DNA of 64,000 nucleotides from Novosphingobium sp. 9U. Lineage in GTDB: Bacteria; Pseudomonadota; Alphaproteobacteria; Sphingomonadales; Sphingomonadaceae. Below are positions 50,864-59,604 of this stretch, piece by piece. The notes under the pieces were generated by a model. It did not search any database. It was not told the DNA's origin and saw nothing but the letters and a program-made list of their open reading frames with translations. Made by a program: the position numbers and the translations under genes. The stretch is from contig NZ_LR732469.1 of assembly GCF_902506425.1 (NCBI RefSeq), forward strand, positions 837,085 through 901,084, in the 5' to 3' direction. How positions within the stretch are numbered: position 1 is the stretch's first letter; every line of letters starts with the position of its first letter.

Positions 50864-51223
50864 ATGTTGTTCACCGCCATCATCTTCGCCTCGGCACTGG
50901 GGCTGCCGATCGCACCGGAAGCCGAGCGCCGTGCGCCCGACGTTGCCTACGCCGAACTGGCAGCCGGCAATGCCGTTGCCGCGCTGCGCAAGCTGGAGGA
51001 GCCGTCGGTCGATCGTTCCGATCCGGCCGTGCTGATCAACCTGGGCAGCGCCTATGCGCGCCAGGGCGCCACCGACAAGGCGCTGGCCGCATTGCGCGCG
51101 GCCGTGACCAGCTCCGAGCGGTACGATCTGGAACTGGCGGACGGCAGCTGGATGGATTCGCGAGAGGTCGCGCGTATCGCCCTCGCGAAGCTGCAGCGCG
51201 GCGCAGCGCAGGCGGCGCGCTGA
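50864..51223 (+). CDS. Small TPR-like exported protein (119 aa)
   Basis: Short N-terminal hydrophobic segment (MLFTAIIFASALGLPIAP), then two helical-hairpin repeats of tetratricopeptide type: DVAYAELAAGNAVAALRKLE and PAVLINLGSAYARQGATDKA-LAAL. Probably periplasmic. Function unknown; similar small TPR proteins often flank TBDR/lipoprotein units in this group. ATG 50864 has GGGAG upstream. It is divergent from the lipoprotein operon across a 268-bp gap that contains the Pho-box-like sites. Confidence 0.75.
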   Translation: MLFTAIIFASALGLPIAPEAERRAPDVAYAELAAGNAVAALRKLEEPSVDRSDPAVLINLGSAYARQGATDKALAALRAAVTSSERYDLELADGSWMDSREVARIALAKLQRGAAQAAR

Positions 51224-51264
51224 ACGCTCGAGCGGTCTGCTGACTTAGGGAGCCGCTCGATCGT

Positions 51265-52233
51265 TCAACTCGCCAGCCAGGCGCGGGCGAGTTGTGCAGC
51301 TTGCGCAGCGTCCGCGGTTCCGCCGAGCGCCACGGCGAGCAGCAGCCGCAACTTGCGCGCGCTGAGATCCGCGCCGCCGATCACGCCCATCGCAGCGAGG
51401 CGAGCGCCGGACTCGTAGGTCGGCGCCACGCCGCCTTCGGTGCAGTGCGAGGCAAGCCCGATCACCACGCCGGCGGCTTGCGCCCGCTCGACGGCGGGCA
51501 GCAGCCGCATCGGCACGTTGCCGCGGCCGAAGCCCTCAAGCACCAGACCGCGCGCGCGCGTCGCGACCAGCGCGTCGATCAACTCGGGCCCGCTCTCCAG
51601 TCCCAGCGAGACGATGTGGACCGCTGGGTCAGGCTGCGCCAGCGCTACCGCGGCCCGGCGTCGCGGGTGCGAGCACCAACGTACGCCTTGCTCGTCGACG
51701 CGGGCGATTACCGCGCTCTCGGGACCGAACGCATCGGGCGCACTGCTGTCGCGCTTGGTTGCGGCGCGGGCGGCGAGAACCCTGCCGGCGAATACGACGG
51801 CGACGCCGGAGCCAAGGGCGGCTTCGCTGCTGGCAACTGCGATCGCATCGCGCAAGTTCGCGGCGCCATCGTAGCCGGGCAGCGAAGGCGCGCGCTGGGC
51901 GCCGGTGAAAACGACCGGCATCTCGCCGGCATGTAACAGGTCGGCCAGGAAGGCGACTTCCTCCATGGTGTCCGTGCCGTGCGTCACCACCACACCGCGC
52001 GCGCCGCTGGCGCTCGCTTCGGCAATCATGGCGACCACGCGCATGGCGTCGGCGAGGGTCATGTCCTCGCTGAGGCCGGCATAAGCCTGCCGCTCGACCA
52101 CGGTATCCGACAGGTTGCCTGCGTGTCCCGCGCTGCCGCTGCGCCCGACCAGCACGCCGGCAGCATCGGGCATGGAGGCGATCGTGCCGCCGGCATCGAT
52201 CAGGACGAGGTCGGACACGACAGGGCTGGACAC
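51265..52233 (-). CDS. L-asparaginase/glutaminase family amidohydrolase (322 aa)
   Basis: Asparaginase type I/II fold. First catalytic Thr in IDAGGTIAS, second in VVTHGTDTMEE with its Asp, Lys in ATKRDSSAPDAFG, and VFTGAQRAPSLPGYDGAANL as expected. It hydrolyses Asn, Gln or a related side-chain amide to the acid and ammonia. No signal peptide is visible, so it is cytoplasmic. GTG 52233 is chosen because AAGGA lies eight bases upstream; a TTG at 52266 lies inside the palindromic operator. It is divergent from the Rieske ferredoxin. Confidence 0.88.
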   Translation of the reverse strand: MSSPVVSDLVLIDAGGTIASMPDAAGVLVGRSGSAGHAGNLSDTVVERQAYAGLSEDMTLADAMRVVAMIAEASASGARGVVVTHGTDTMEEVAFLADLLHAGEMPVVFTGAQRAPSLPGYDGAANLRDAIAVASSEAALGSGVAVVFAGRVLAARAATKRDSSAPDAFGPESAVIARVDEQGVRWCSHPRRRAAVALAQPDPAVHIVSLGLESGPELIDALVATRARGLVLEGFGRGNVPMRLLPAVERAQAAGVVIGLASHCTEGGVAPTYESGARLAAMGVIGGADLSARKLRLLLAVALGGTADAAQAAQLARAWLAS

Positions 52234-52256
52234 GGCACAATCCTTCGCGCAGAGAA

Positions 52257-52273
52257 TGTATGACAATCATACA
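52257..52273. promoter_or_regulatory. Perfect 17-bp palindrome TGTATGA-CAA-TCATACA
   Basis: A 7-3-7 inverted repeat centred between the asparaginase and Rieske ferredoxin genes, about 31 bp from each start. The form resembles operators of GntR/FadR-type regulators. Related GTATGAC/GTCATAC sequences lie at 55811 and 55932. No GntR gene is in the window. Confidence 0.6.
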
Positions 52274-52295
52274 AAGAAGCGTGTGGGTGAATCTC

Positions 52296-52607
52296 ATGGC
52301 CGAAAGAACAGCCCTTTGCCAAGCCTCTTCCCTCGAAGTCGGCGCGATGGCCCGTTTCGAAGTGGCGGGAGAGGACCCGCTGCTGCTGATCAATGACGGG
52401 GGCGAGTTCCGCCTGATCGATGATGACTGCACTCACGCGATCGCCTCCCTGTCCGAGGGGCGGCTGGAAGGCGGCGTGATCTTCTGCCCGCTGCATGGCG
52501 GCAGCTTCGACATCCGCACCGGCAAGGCCCGCTCGCTCCCGTGCAAGCAGACGCTGCGCACGCACAAGGTCAGCGTGAAGGACGGGGTGGTGTACTACGA
52601 GGGGTGA
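52296..52607 (+). CDS. Rieske [2Fe-2S] ferredoxin (103 aa)
   Basis: Single Rieske domain of BphF-like size. Ligands are C45-x-H47 (CTHAIASLSEG) and C64-x2-H67 (CPLHGGSFD). Electron carrier for a Rieske oxygenase or another redox partner. ATG 52296 is preferred over ATG 52260, which lies inside the palindromic operator; the ribosome site is weak. It converges on the GGT gene. It stands apart from the oxygenases at 17-26 kb, so its partner is uncertain. Confidence 0.87.
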   Translation: MAERTALCQASSLEVGAMARFEVAGEDPLLLINDGGEFRLIDDDCTHAIASLSEGRLEGGVIFCPLHGGSFDIRTGKARSLPCKQTLRTHKVSVKDGVVYYEG

Positions 52608-52661
52608 GGGGGGGGCGGCTAATTCGTGAAGTCGCCAACGGCGCAGCGGCTTACCTGCTCG

Positions 52662-54452
52662 CTACCGCCCCACCGCATAAGCCTGCATCAGCCGCGGAGT
52701 GGCCGCCGCATGCAGTACGCCATCAGCCCCACGCTCCGCCGCGGTCAGCCGCCCGGCCGACCACGCAGGCGCCACGCGCAAGTCGTGGCCGCGGCGGCGC
52801 AAGTCGGCGATGATCGGCTCGCCATAGCTCTCCTCGATGACGGCAACGCCCGGCAGCGCTTCGCGTGGGTAGAACGACGAGGGGAAATGCAGGCTGTGGA
52901 ACAGCGGCTGGTCGAGCGCGGCCTGCAGGCCCATTCCGCCCAGGATCCGCCGCAGCAGCAGGACGAGCTGCCACTGGTCCTGCTGGTCGCCGCCCGGCGT
53001 GCCGCAGATGAGCGCAGGCCGCCCTTGGTGCAGCGCCAACGTGGGCGTGAGGGTCGTGCGCGGGCGCTTGCCGGGGGCGAGGCTGCCCGGCAGATCGGGC
53101 TCCAGCCAGAACATCTGCGCGCGCGTGTTCAGCGCGAAGCCCAGACCTGCCACCGTCGGTGAGGATTGCGGCCACCCGCCCGAAGGCGTGGCGCTGACCA
53201 TGTTGCCATGACGGTCGATCACGTCGAGGTGGACGGTGTCGCCCGGCTTCAGCGTCGACTTCAGGTGCACCATGGTCGGCTCGCCGATGCCCAGGCCTGC
53301 CGCTTCGCCAGTGGCGACGCGCACTTGCGCCATGCTGCGCACGACCTGCTCGGCATAGCCGGGCACGACGCCGGGCTGGATCGTATTGCTGGCGGTCGCG
53401 CCGATCAGCGCCGCACGATCCTGGGCATAGCTGCGCGACAGCAAGGTATCGAGCGGCACGTCGGTGAACGCAGGATCGCCGTAGTAAGCCTCTCGGTCCG
53501 CGAAGGCGAGCTTCTGGGCTTCGAGGCACAAGTGCACGAAATCGGCACTCTCCAGATCGACCTGGGCGATGCCGGCCGCATCGAGCAGGCGCAGCGATTG
53601 CAGCAGGACCGGGCCTTGCCCCCAAGGCGCGGTCTTGCACACCGTCCAGCCGTGAAAGTCGGTGGTGACCGGCTCTTCATAGGTCGCGTGCCAACGTGCC
53701 ATGTCATCGCCGGTGAGAAGACCGGCGTGGCGTTCGCCGCTGGCGTCCATCAATTCGGTGCGCGCGAAGCGGTCGATCTCTTCGGCGACGAAGCCCTGGC
53801 TCCAGGCGCGGCGCGCACGATCGATGCGGGCCTCGCGTGTGCCTTGCGTGCCGGCCTCGGCAACCAGGCGCTGCCACGTCGCAGCAAGCACCGGATTGCG
53901 CAAGAGCGCGCCTGCCTTCGGCGGATCGCCGCCCGGAAGCCAGATTGCACACCCGCTCGGCCACTCGGTGCGTAGCGCATCGGCGACGTCGGCGATCGCG
54001 CGCGCGGCGCCGGGCAGCAGCGGATGGCCGTTCAGCGCATAGCCGATCGCCGGTGCGAGCACGTCGGCTAGCTCCATCGTGCCATGGTCGCGCAGCAAGG
54101 TGAGCCAAGCGTCGAATGCGCCCGGCACGACGGCGGCGATCAGGCCCGAGCCGGGTACCATGTCGAGGCCCTGATTGCGGAAGTGCGCGATCGTCGCGGC
54201 GGCCGGGGCTACGCCTTGCCCGCAGAGCACGCGCGTCTCATGCCTATGCGCGTCGTGGAACAGGATCGGGACTTCGCCGGCGGGTCCGCATAGATGTGGC
54301 TCGACGACGCACAGCGTGAAGCCGCCGGCGACCGCCGCGTCGAACGCGTTGCCGCCGCGCTCCAGCACCCCCATCGCCACTTGCGAGACGATCCAGTGGG
54401 TGGAGGCGACGACGCCGAAGGTGCCGCTGATCTCGGGCCGCGTGGTGAACAT
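52662..54452 (-). CDS. Gamma-glutamyltransferase-like Ntn hydrolase (596 aa)
   Basis: GGT family enzyme that cleaves itself to expose a nucleophilic Thr. The junction is in GDTVHLDVIDRHGNMVSATP, giving Thr406. Other marks are ASTHWIVSQVAMGVLERGGN near the N-terminus and the C-terminal GTPGGDQQDQWQLVLLLRR. No signal peptide is present, unlike classical periplasmic GGT, so cytoplasmic action on an imported gamma-glutamyl or other amide compound is likely. ATG 54452 lies 16 bp after the MFS stop; the two form an operon. Numbering is from that start. Confidence 0.87.
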   Translation of the reverse strand: MFTTRPEISGTFGVVASTHWIVSQVAMGVLERGGNAFDAAVAGGFTLCVVEPHLCGPAGEVPILFHDAHRHETRVLCGQGVAPAAATIAHFRNQGLDMVPGSGLIAAVVPGAFDAWLTLLRDHGTMELADVLAPAIGYALNGHPLLPGAARAIADVADALRTEWPSGCAIWLPGGDPPKAGALLRNPVLAATWQRLVAEAGTQGTREARIDRARRAWSQGFVAEEIDRFARTELMDASGERHAGLLTGDDMARWHATYEEPVTTDFHGWTVCKTAPWGQGPVLLQSLRLLDAAGIAQVDLESADFVHLCLEAQKLAFADREAYYGDPAFTDVPLDTLLSRSYAQDRAALIGATASNTIQPGVVPGYAEQVVRSMAQVRVATGEAAGLGIGEPTMVHLKSTLKPGDTVHLDVIDRHGNMVSATPSGGWPQSSPTVAGLGFALNTRAQMFWLEPDLPGSLAPGKRPRTTLTPTLALHQGRPALICGTPGGDQQDQWQLVLLLRRILGGMGLQAALDQPLFHSLHFPSSFYPREALPGVAVIEESYGEPIIADLRRRGHDLRVAPAWSAGRLTAAERGADGVLHAAATPRLMQAYAVGR

Positions 54453-54468
54453 GGGGAGGCGCTCGCAG

Positions 54469-55797
54469 TCAGGAGTAGGGGGATGCCGCCGCGCGGCGGA
54501 GGGCTCCGCGTCCGAGCGCCAGAAGCACGGTGCCCAAGGCGGCGCCGACGCCCCCGACGATCGCCATCGATTTGCCGATGGCGTCGGGGCTGGCGAAGAC
54601 ATCGTCCGTCAGCCCGGCGGTGATCAGCGCGATGATCGCCTGGCCGAGCACGTTCTGGACGAAGAAGAACAGCGCGACATAAAGCCCGCGCAGGCGGTTG
54701 GGCGCGACCAGTGTCGCCACTACTGCGTGATGGCCGACCGAGGCGCAGGTCAGGAACAGCAGCAGGCCTAGAGCGCCAAGCGCCGCGGTCGCACTCGGCA
54801 GCAGCGGCATGGCGATGGCGACCGGCACCAGCAGTGCTCCGCACAGCGCGGCGGTGGTGAACGCGGCGTCGGCGCGGCCGCTCGCGACGAGGCGGTCGGT
54901 CATGCTCGCCCCGCCCCATTGACCGAGCGTGGTCGGGACCAGAAACAGCACCGCCAGCGGCAATCCCAGCTGTGCCGGGCTCAGGCCATGCACCCGGTCG
55001 AACAGGCCTGGGCCCCAGAGCAGGAAGCCGGCGAAGGGCAGGTTGATGCAGCTGTAACCCAGGATGTAGGTCAGTGAGACTGCGCGCCGTGCCTTCAGGA
55101 AGGGCAGGAAGCCGCCCGATGCAGCGCTTTGCCCAGCACTTTGCACAGCATCCTGCCGCCGCGATGGTTCGCGCATCGTCAGCATGGCAGCGGCGAGGAT
55201 CAGGCCGGGCGCACCGGCTGCGGCGAACACGAAGCGCCAGGGTGCGAGCTCGCCCAGCACCGGCAGCGCCACCGCGCCGTGGCGCGACGCAAAGCCGATC
55301 AGCAAACCACCGGCGAAGTAGGCGATGCTGGAACCCACGGTCGCGCCCAGCGTGTAGAACGCCACCGCCCGGCCGCGCTGCTCGGGCCGGAACAGGTCGG
55401 CGATCAGCGAGTAGGCCGCGGGCGCCAGCGCGGCCTCGCCGATGCCGACGCCGACCCGCGCCGCGAACAGCGCGCCGAAGCTGGTCGCCAACCCCGATGC
55501 GATCGTGCACAGGCTCCACAGACCCACTCCGCCGGCGACGATCAGCCGGCGCGGGGCTCGGTCCGCCAGCCAGCCGATCGGCAGGCCCATGGTGACGTAG
55601 AAGATCGCGAAGGCGACCCCCCCGACCATTGCGAACTGGGTATCGGACAAGTGCAGCTCTGTCGAGATCGGGCGGATCAGGATCGACAGGATCACCCGGT
55701 CGATGAACGACAGCACATAAGCGAGGAACAGCAGCGCCAATGCCCGGTACGCCTGCGGCCGTGCGGGCCAGGCTGGTCGGTCTTCAGAATAAGTCAT
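54469..55797 (-). CDS. MFS transporter, spinster/ACS-like (442 aa)
   Basis: Twelve-helix major facilitator. First helix region ALALLFLAYVLSFIDRVILS with the Asp-Arg pair, the cytoplasmic-loop motif GWLADRAPRRLI between helices 2 and 3, GEAALAPAAYSLIADLF, and FAGGLLIGF. Spinster/anion-cation symporter branch by these motifs, which carry organic acids and lipids. ATG 55797 is preferred because the ATG at 55815 lies inside the GTCATAC operator repeats. It is the first gene of the MFS-GGT operon, divergent from the TBDR at 56083. Confidence 0.88.
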   Translation of the reverse strand: MTYSEDRPAWPARPQAYRALALLFLAYVLSFIDRVILSILIRPISTELHLSDTQFAMVGGVAFAIFYVTMGLPIGWLADRAPRRLIVAGGVGLWSLCTIASGLATSFGALFAARVGVGIGEAALAPAAYSLIADLFRPEQRGRAVAFYTLGATVGSSIAYFAGGLLIGFASRHGAVALPVLGELAPWRFVFAAAGAPGLILAAAMLTMREPSRRQDAVQSAGQSAASGGFLPFLKARRAVSLTYILGYSCINLPFAGFLLWGPGLFDRVHGLSPAQLGLPLAVLFLVPTTLGQWGGASMTDRLVASGRADAAFTTAALCGALLVPVAIAMPLLPSATAALGALGLLLFLTCASVGHHAVVATLVAPNRLRGLYVALFFFVQNVLGQAIIALITAGLTDDVFASPDAIGKSMAIVGGVGAALGTVLLALGRGALRRAAASPYS

Positions 55798-55810
55798 CGC
55801 GGCACGCTTT

Positions 55811-55825
55811 GTCATACCGTCATAC
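55811..55825. promoter_or_regulatory. Tandem GTCATAC operator half-sites before MFS-GGT
   Basis: GTCATAC occurs at 55811-55817 and 55819-55825, 8 bp apart, right in front of the MFS start. It is the same heptamer as in the palindrome at 52257, so the asparaginase and MFS-GGT units probably share a repressor. Confidence 0.5.
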
Positions 55826-55931
55826 GATAGATCCCGCGCGTGTTTGGCAAGGGGCTTGGTTTGGCAGGGAGTACCCCTGTCCCGTCTATGACCCGGCCGT
55901 GCCAAAAACCCGCTTGCCAACCTAAAGAGTT

Positions 55932-55948
55932 TGTATGACAGTAAGACC
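55932..55948. promoter_or_regulatory. Degenerate copy of the GTATGAC operator before the TBDR
   Basis: TGTATGACAGTAAGACC keeps the full left arm of the 52257 palindrome and 4 of 7 positions of the right arm. It lies 135 bp before ATG 56083. The rest of the 285-bp gap shows nothing else clear. Confidence 0.4.
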
Positions 55949-56082
55949 ATCACACACCGCATATGAGTGCCGCGCGTACGGTCTCAGGCGGCAGATGGCG
56001 GAAGACCGCAGCAAGTGGCGCCGCTGATTGTACCGCAGGAGAACGAGGAGGTTTCACAACTTAGCATCAAGGGGAAGCAGTA

Positions 56083-58383
56083 ATGGTACACTCTGACAGC
56101 GGGCGGAGCCGCGCCTTGGGCATGTGGCTTCTCGCCTCGGTCGCGCTTCCTGCGCTTGTGCTGGCTGCGCCGGCCGCCGCTCAGGACGTCGTGAGCGATG
56201 GCGCTCCTGCGGCCGATGAACAGGCTGGTGGCGAAATCGTCGTGACCGGAAACCGCCGCGCCGACGCCTCGATCACCGACACCGCGCTGGCGATCACCGC
56301 CTTCTCCGGCGAGACGCTGGAGCGCAACGCGGTGACCTCGCTCTCCGACCTGCGCACGCTCGATCCCTCGATCAACATCCAGAGCTTCGGCGCGGCGCAG
56401 ACCAAGATCGTATTGCGCGGCGTCGATTCCGACGTGGGTGCCACCTCGGCGCTTTACCTGAACGAGTCCGCGGTCCTGGGCGGCACGGGCGGCAACATCC
56501 TGGGCGACGGCAAGCCGGGCGTGCGCCTACACGACATCGACCACGTGGAAGTGCTTAAAGGTCCGCAAGGCACTCTGTTCGGCACCAGTTCGATGAGCGG
56601 CACCTTGCGCGTCATCACCCGCAAGCCCGAGCTGAACGAGTGGGGCGGCTCGGCCGAGATGGCACTGGCTTCGGTCAAGAGCGGCAATCCCTACGGCGAA
56701 GTCAGCGCGACCATCAACGCGCCGATCGCACCGACGCTGGCGGTGCGCGTCACCGGCTGGCTCGAGACCGGCGGCGGCTTCATCGACCAGCGCGTGGGCA
56801 CCCGTGCCTACTTCAAGAACAACAACGACCAGAACGTGCGCGGCGTGCGGGCTGAGGCGCTGTGGCAGCCGAGCGACGCGTTCTCGCTGCGGGCCATGGC
56901 GCTGCACCAGGCGGTGGACGTCGATGGCGGCCAGGCATTTCAGATCGCCAACGGGCCGTACCTCAACACCTCGCCCACGGTCGAGTTCTACAAGGACAAG
57001 TATAGCCTCTATTCGCTCACTGGCGAGTACGACCTGGGCTTCGGATCGATCATCGCGACGGGTAATTACAGCAAGCAGGACGTGCTGAACGCCAAGGATT
57101 CCACGCCCACCAACATCAGCTTCGGCGTCAACGCGCCGCTCAGCTTCGTCGCCAGCATCGATTTCGAGGATTACAACGGCGAGCTGCGCTTCTCGTCCAA
57201 GTTCGACGGGCCGTTCCAGATCGTCGCGGGCGGCTATTACGAGCACACCAAGAGCGTCTACCAGACCAACGCGATCCAGGCGCCCAACTTCCAGCCGGCT
57301 TGCCTCAGCTACGACGAGTGCCACGATGCCGGTCTCGCGCAGGCGGGACGCGGCCGCAGCGTCTACGAGTTCGGCACCAACACCGCCCGCGTCATCGACC
57401 AGTATGCCGCTTATGCCCAGGCGGACTGGGAGGTCGTCTCGGGCCTGACCGCGACAGCCGGCATCCGCTACTTCCGCGCCGAAGTGAAGGACGTCGTCAC
57501 CAACCTGCAGACGGTGTTCCCCGACTTCGTGTTCGGCATCGTCACCACGCCCAGCGTGACCGGCGAGCGCGAGGGCGTGAACAAGAAGCCCAGCTACAAC
57601 TTCGCAGTGCTGTGGGAAGCGACCCCGGCGATCAGCCTCTATGCCCGCGCGGCATCGGGTTTCCGCATCGGCGGCGTCAACACCGCCACCTCGCTGGCGC
57701 AGCAGGCGGGCGTGACGTTTCCGGGCACTTACGATCCCGACAGCGTGTGGAGCTACGAGGCAGGCGTGAAGGGCTACCTGCTCGATCGCGCAGTGTTCTT
57801 CGACCTTGCCGCATACCGCATCGACTGGAGCAACCAGCAGCTTTCGGCCAGCGCGGCGGGCGCGTTCAGCTACACCATCAATGCGGGCAAGACCGTCACC
57901 AAGGGGATCGAGTTCAACACCACCATCACGCTGCCCCAGGGCTTCAGCCTGACCGGCAACGTGACTTACGTGGACGCCAAGCTGGACGAGGCCCTGCCCG
58001 CCGATGTGGTCGCGGCCGGCACCTTCGGCAACAAGGGTGACCGGGTGCCGCTCTCGCCCAAGTGGTCGGCGGCGGCGACGGCGAACTACGACGTGCCGCT
58101 GAACGACACCTGGACCGGCTTCATCTCGGGCAATGTCACCTACCACGGCGACAGCTACAGTAGCTTCAACCGGGCAACTGCGTTCGATACTTACCTGCCC
58201 GATTACACGCTGATCGGCGCTCGCGTCGGCGCGCGCACCGAGGGCGGGACAGAGTTGCAGGTCTATGCCGACAACATCGGCAACAAGGCGCCCTTCCTCG
58301 GCGTGGTTGCCTCGCAGGACGGTGTGCGTGTATTTACCGTTCGGCCAAGGAGCCTGGGCATTCGCGTACGCTCACGCTTCTGA
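56083..58383 (+). CDS. TonB-dependent outer-membrane receptor (766 aa)
   Basis: TBDR with signal peptide ending APAAAQD, plug start EIVVTGNRRADASITDTALA, and plug motifs LDPSINIQSFGAAQTKIVLR and VEVLKGPQGTLFGTSSMSGT. The barrel has GFRIGGVNTATS and ends SLGIRVRSRF. AGGGGAAG precedes the ATG. It faces the MFS-GGT operon, and an SBF-like transporter follows behind a terminator. Likely the outer-membrane step for the compound cleaved by GGT and asparaginase; this is inference. Confidence 0.93.
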   Translation: MVHSDSGRSRALGMWLLASVALPALVLAAPAAAQDVVSDGAPAADEQAGGEIVVTGNRRADASITDTALAITAFSGETLERNAVTSLSDLRTLDPSINIQSFGAAQTKIVLRGVDSDVGATSALYLNESAVLGGTGGNILGDGKPGVRLHDIDHVEVLKGPQGTLFGTSSMSGTLRVITRKPELNEWGGSAEMALASVKSGNPYGEVSATINAPIAPTLAVRVTGWLETGGGFIDQRVGTRAYFKNNNDQNVRGVRAEALWQPSDAFSLRAMALHQAVDVDGGQAFQIANGPYLNTSPTVEFYKDKYSLYSLTGEYDLGFGSIIATGNYSKQDVLNAKDSTPTNISFGVNAPLSFVASIDFEDYNGELRFSSKFDGPFQIVAGGYYEHTKSVYQTNAIQAPNFQPACLSYDECHDAGLAQAGRGRSVYEFGTNTARVIDQYAAYAQADWEVVSGLTATAGIRYFRAEVKDVVTNLQTVFPDFVFGIVTTPSVTGEREGVNKKPSYNFAVLWEATPAISLYARAASGFRIGGVNTATSLAQQAGVTFPGTYDPDSVWSYEAGVKGYLLDRAVFFDLAAYRIDWSNQQLSASAAGAFSYTINAGKTVTKGIEFNTTITLPQGFSLTGNVTYVDAKLDEALPADVVAAGTFGNKGDRVPLSPKWSAAATANYDVPLNDTWTGFISGNVTYHGDSYSSFNRATAFDTYLPDYTLIGARVGARTEGGTELQVYADNIGNKAPFLGVVASQDGVRVFTVRPRSLGIRVRSRF

Positions 58384-58399
58384 TAGAGTTCCACCCTCA

Positions 58400-58437
58400 G
58401 CACGGCCGCTCCCTCGCGGGGCGGCCGTGCCTTTTTG
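58400..58437 (+). terminator. Intrinsic terminator of the TBDR
   Basis: A 10-bp perfect stem (58400-58409 with 58421-58430), 11-nt loop, then CTTTTTG. Strong signal 17 bp after the TBDR stop. Confidence 0.88.
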
Positions 58438-58456
58438 AGTTCGAGAGCACCTTCGC

Positions 58457-59428
58457 ATGCGACGTTTCCTGGCGATCTTCGAACCGTTCGTGCTGGCGCT
58501 GCTGGGCACCGTGCTGCTGGCGAGCATGCTGCCGGTGCGGGGGCAAGCGGCCGTTGTCGCCGATGTGCTGACCACGGCCGGGATCGTGCTGCTGTTCTTC
58601 CTGCACGGTGCCAAGCTCTCGCGAGAAGCGATCCTGGATGGCGCGCGCAACTGGCGGCTGCACTTGGCGGTGCTGGGAACCACCTTCGTGCTGTTCCCGC
58701 TGCTCGGCCTCGGCCTTGTCTCGCTGCCCTTCGTGGAAGGACCGATGGCGGCGGGGCTGCTGTTCCTGACGCTGCTGCCTTCCACCGTGCAGTCCTCGAT
58801 CGCGTTCACCGCGATGGCGCGCGGCAACGTCGCGGCGGCGGTGTGCAGCGCTTCGTTCTCCAACCTCCTGGGCATCTTCGTGACGCCGGCGCTGGTCGCG
58901 CTGGTGATGTCGCGCAGCGGCACGCACGGGGGCATCTCGCTTGACTCGATTGAGACGATCGCGCTGCAACTGCTGCTGCCTTTCGCTCTCGGTCACTTCC
59001 TGCGGCCGTGGATCGGCGGCTTCGTCTCCCGCCACAAGCAGCTGGTGACGCTGGTCGATCGCGGCTCGATCCTGCTGGTCGTCTATACCGCCTTCAGCGC
59101 GGCGGTGGTGGAGGGTCTGTGGAGCCGCGTATCGGGCCCTGAGCTGGCGCTGCTGGCAGTGTCGTGCTGCGTGCTCCTTGGGGCTGCACTGGGGCTGACG
59201 ACGCTGCTCGCACGCCTGATGCGCCTGCCGCGCGAGGATGCCATCGTGCTGCTGTTCTGCGGATCGAAGAAGAGCCTGGCCTCGGGCGTTCCCATGGCCG
59301 GCGTGCTGTTCGCGCCGGCGCAAGTGGGTGCGGTGCTGTTGCCGCTGATGCTGTTCCACCAGATCCAGCTGATCGCCTGCGCCTTCATCGCGCGCCGCGC
59401 CAGCGGAGCGGCGCCGCAGCCGGCGTAG
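58457..59428 (+). CDS. SBF-like (bile acid:sodium symporter family) transporter (323 aa)
   Basis: Nine or ten hydrophobic helices of the SBF/YfeH group: LALLGTVLLASMLPVRG, GIVLLFFLHGAKLSREAILD, LLFLTLLPSTVQSSIAFTAM, and the second repeat LLFCGSKKSLASGVPMAGVL. The two inverted repeats with polar crossing motifs (LLPSTVQSS and CGSKKSLASG) are diagnostic. It imports organic anions with sodium. It lies 19 bp after a terminator, so it has its own promoter or is reached by read-through. Confidence 0.88.
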   Translation: MRRFLAIFEPFVLALLGTVLLASMLPVRGQAAVVADVLTTAGIVLLFFLHGAKLSREAILDGARNWRLHLAVLGTTFVLFPLLGLGLVSLPFVEGPMAAGLLFLTLLPSTVQSSIAFTAMARGNVAAAVCSASFSNLLGIFVTPALVALVMSRSGTHGGISLDSIETIALQLLLPFALGHFLRPWIGGFVSRHKQLVTLVDRGSILLVVYTAFSAAVVEGLWSRVSGPELALLAVSCCVLLGAALGLTTLLARLMRLPREDAIVLLFCGSKKSLASGVPMAGVLFAPAQVGAVLLPLMLFHQIQLIACAFIARRASGAAPQPA

Positions 59429-59451
59429 TCGCGAGATCCACTGGCCAACGA

Positions 59452-59604
59452 CTAGCGCCGCCGCATCATCCGTCCCGCCAGGATACCCGCCGCTGCCATC
59501 GCTCCGCCGGTCAGCCCGGCCGTGGAGAGGGCGACGATCACCGGCTGCGCCAGCGCGGCCAAAGCGTTGGTGCGATCCCCGAAGGCCTTGAAGGTGTGTG
59601 CCAC
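59452..59604 (-). CDS. Possible small membrane protein (50 aa)
   Basis: A GTG-started frame with ACGGGGAA upstream. The first half is VAHTFKAFGDRTNALAALAQ; the second half is one hydrophobic segment rich in Gly and Ala (VIVALSTAGLTGGAMAAAGI) closed by RMMRRR. A single membrane helix with a positive tail is plausible. Family not recognised. The rest of the gap to 59810 shows no other gene. Confidence 0.4.
   Translation of the reverse strand: MAHTFKAFGDRTNALAALAQPVIVALSTAGLTGGAMAAAGILAGRMMRRR

Noticed and set aside
56527..58146. A 539-codon minus-strand frame opposite the TBDR at 56083
   Set aside because: No family motifs, Arg/Val/Asp-biased composition, and complete overlap with a well-formed receptor gene.
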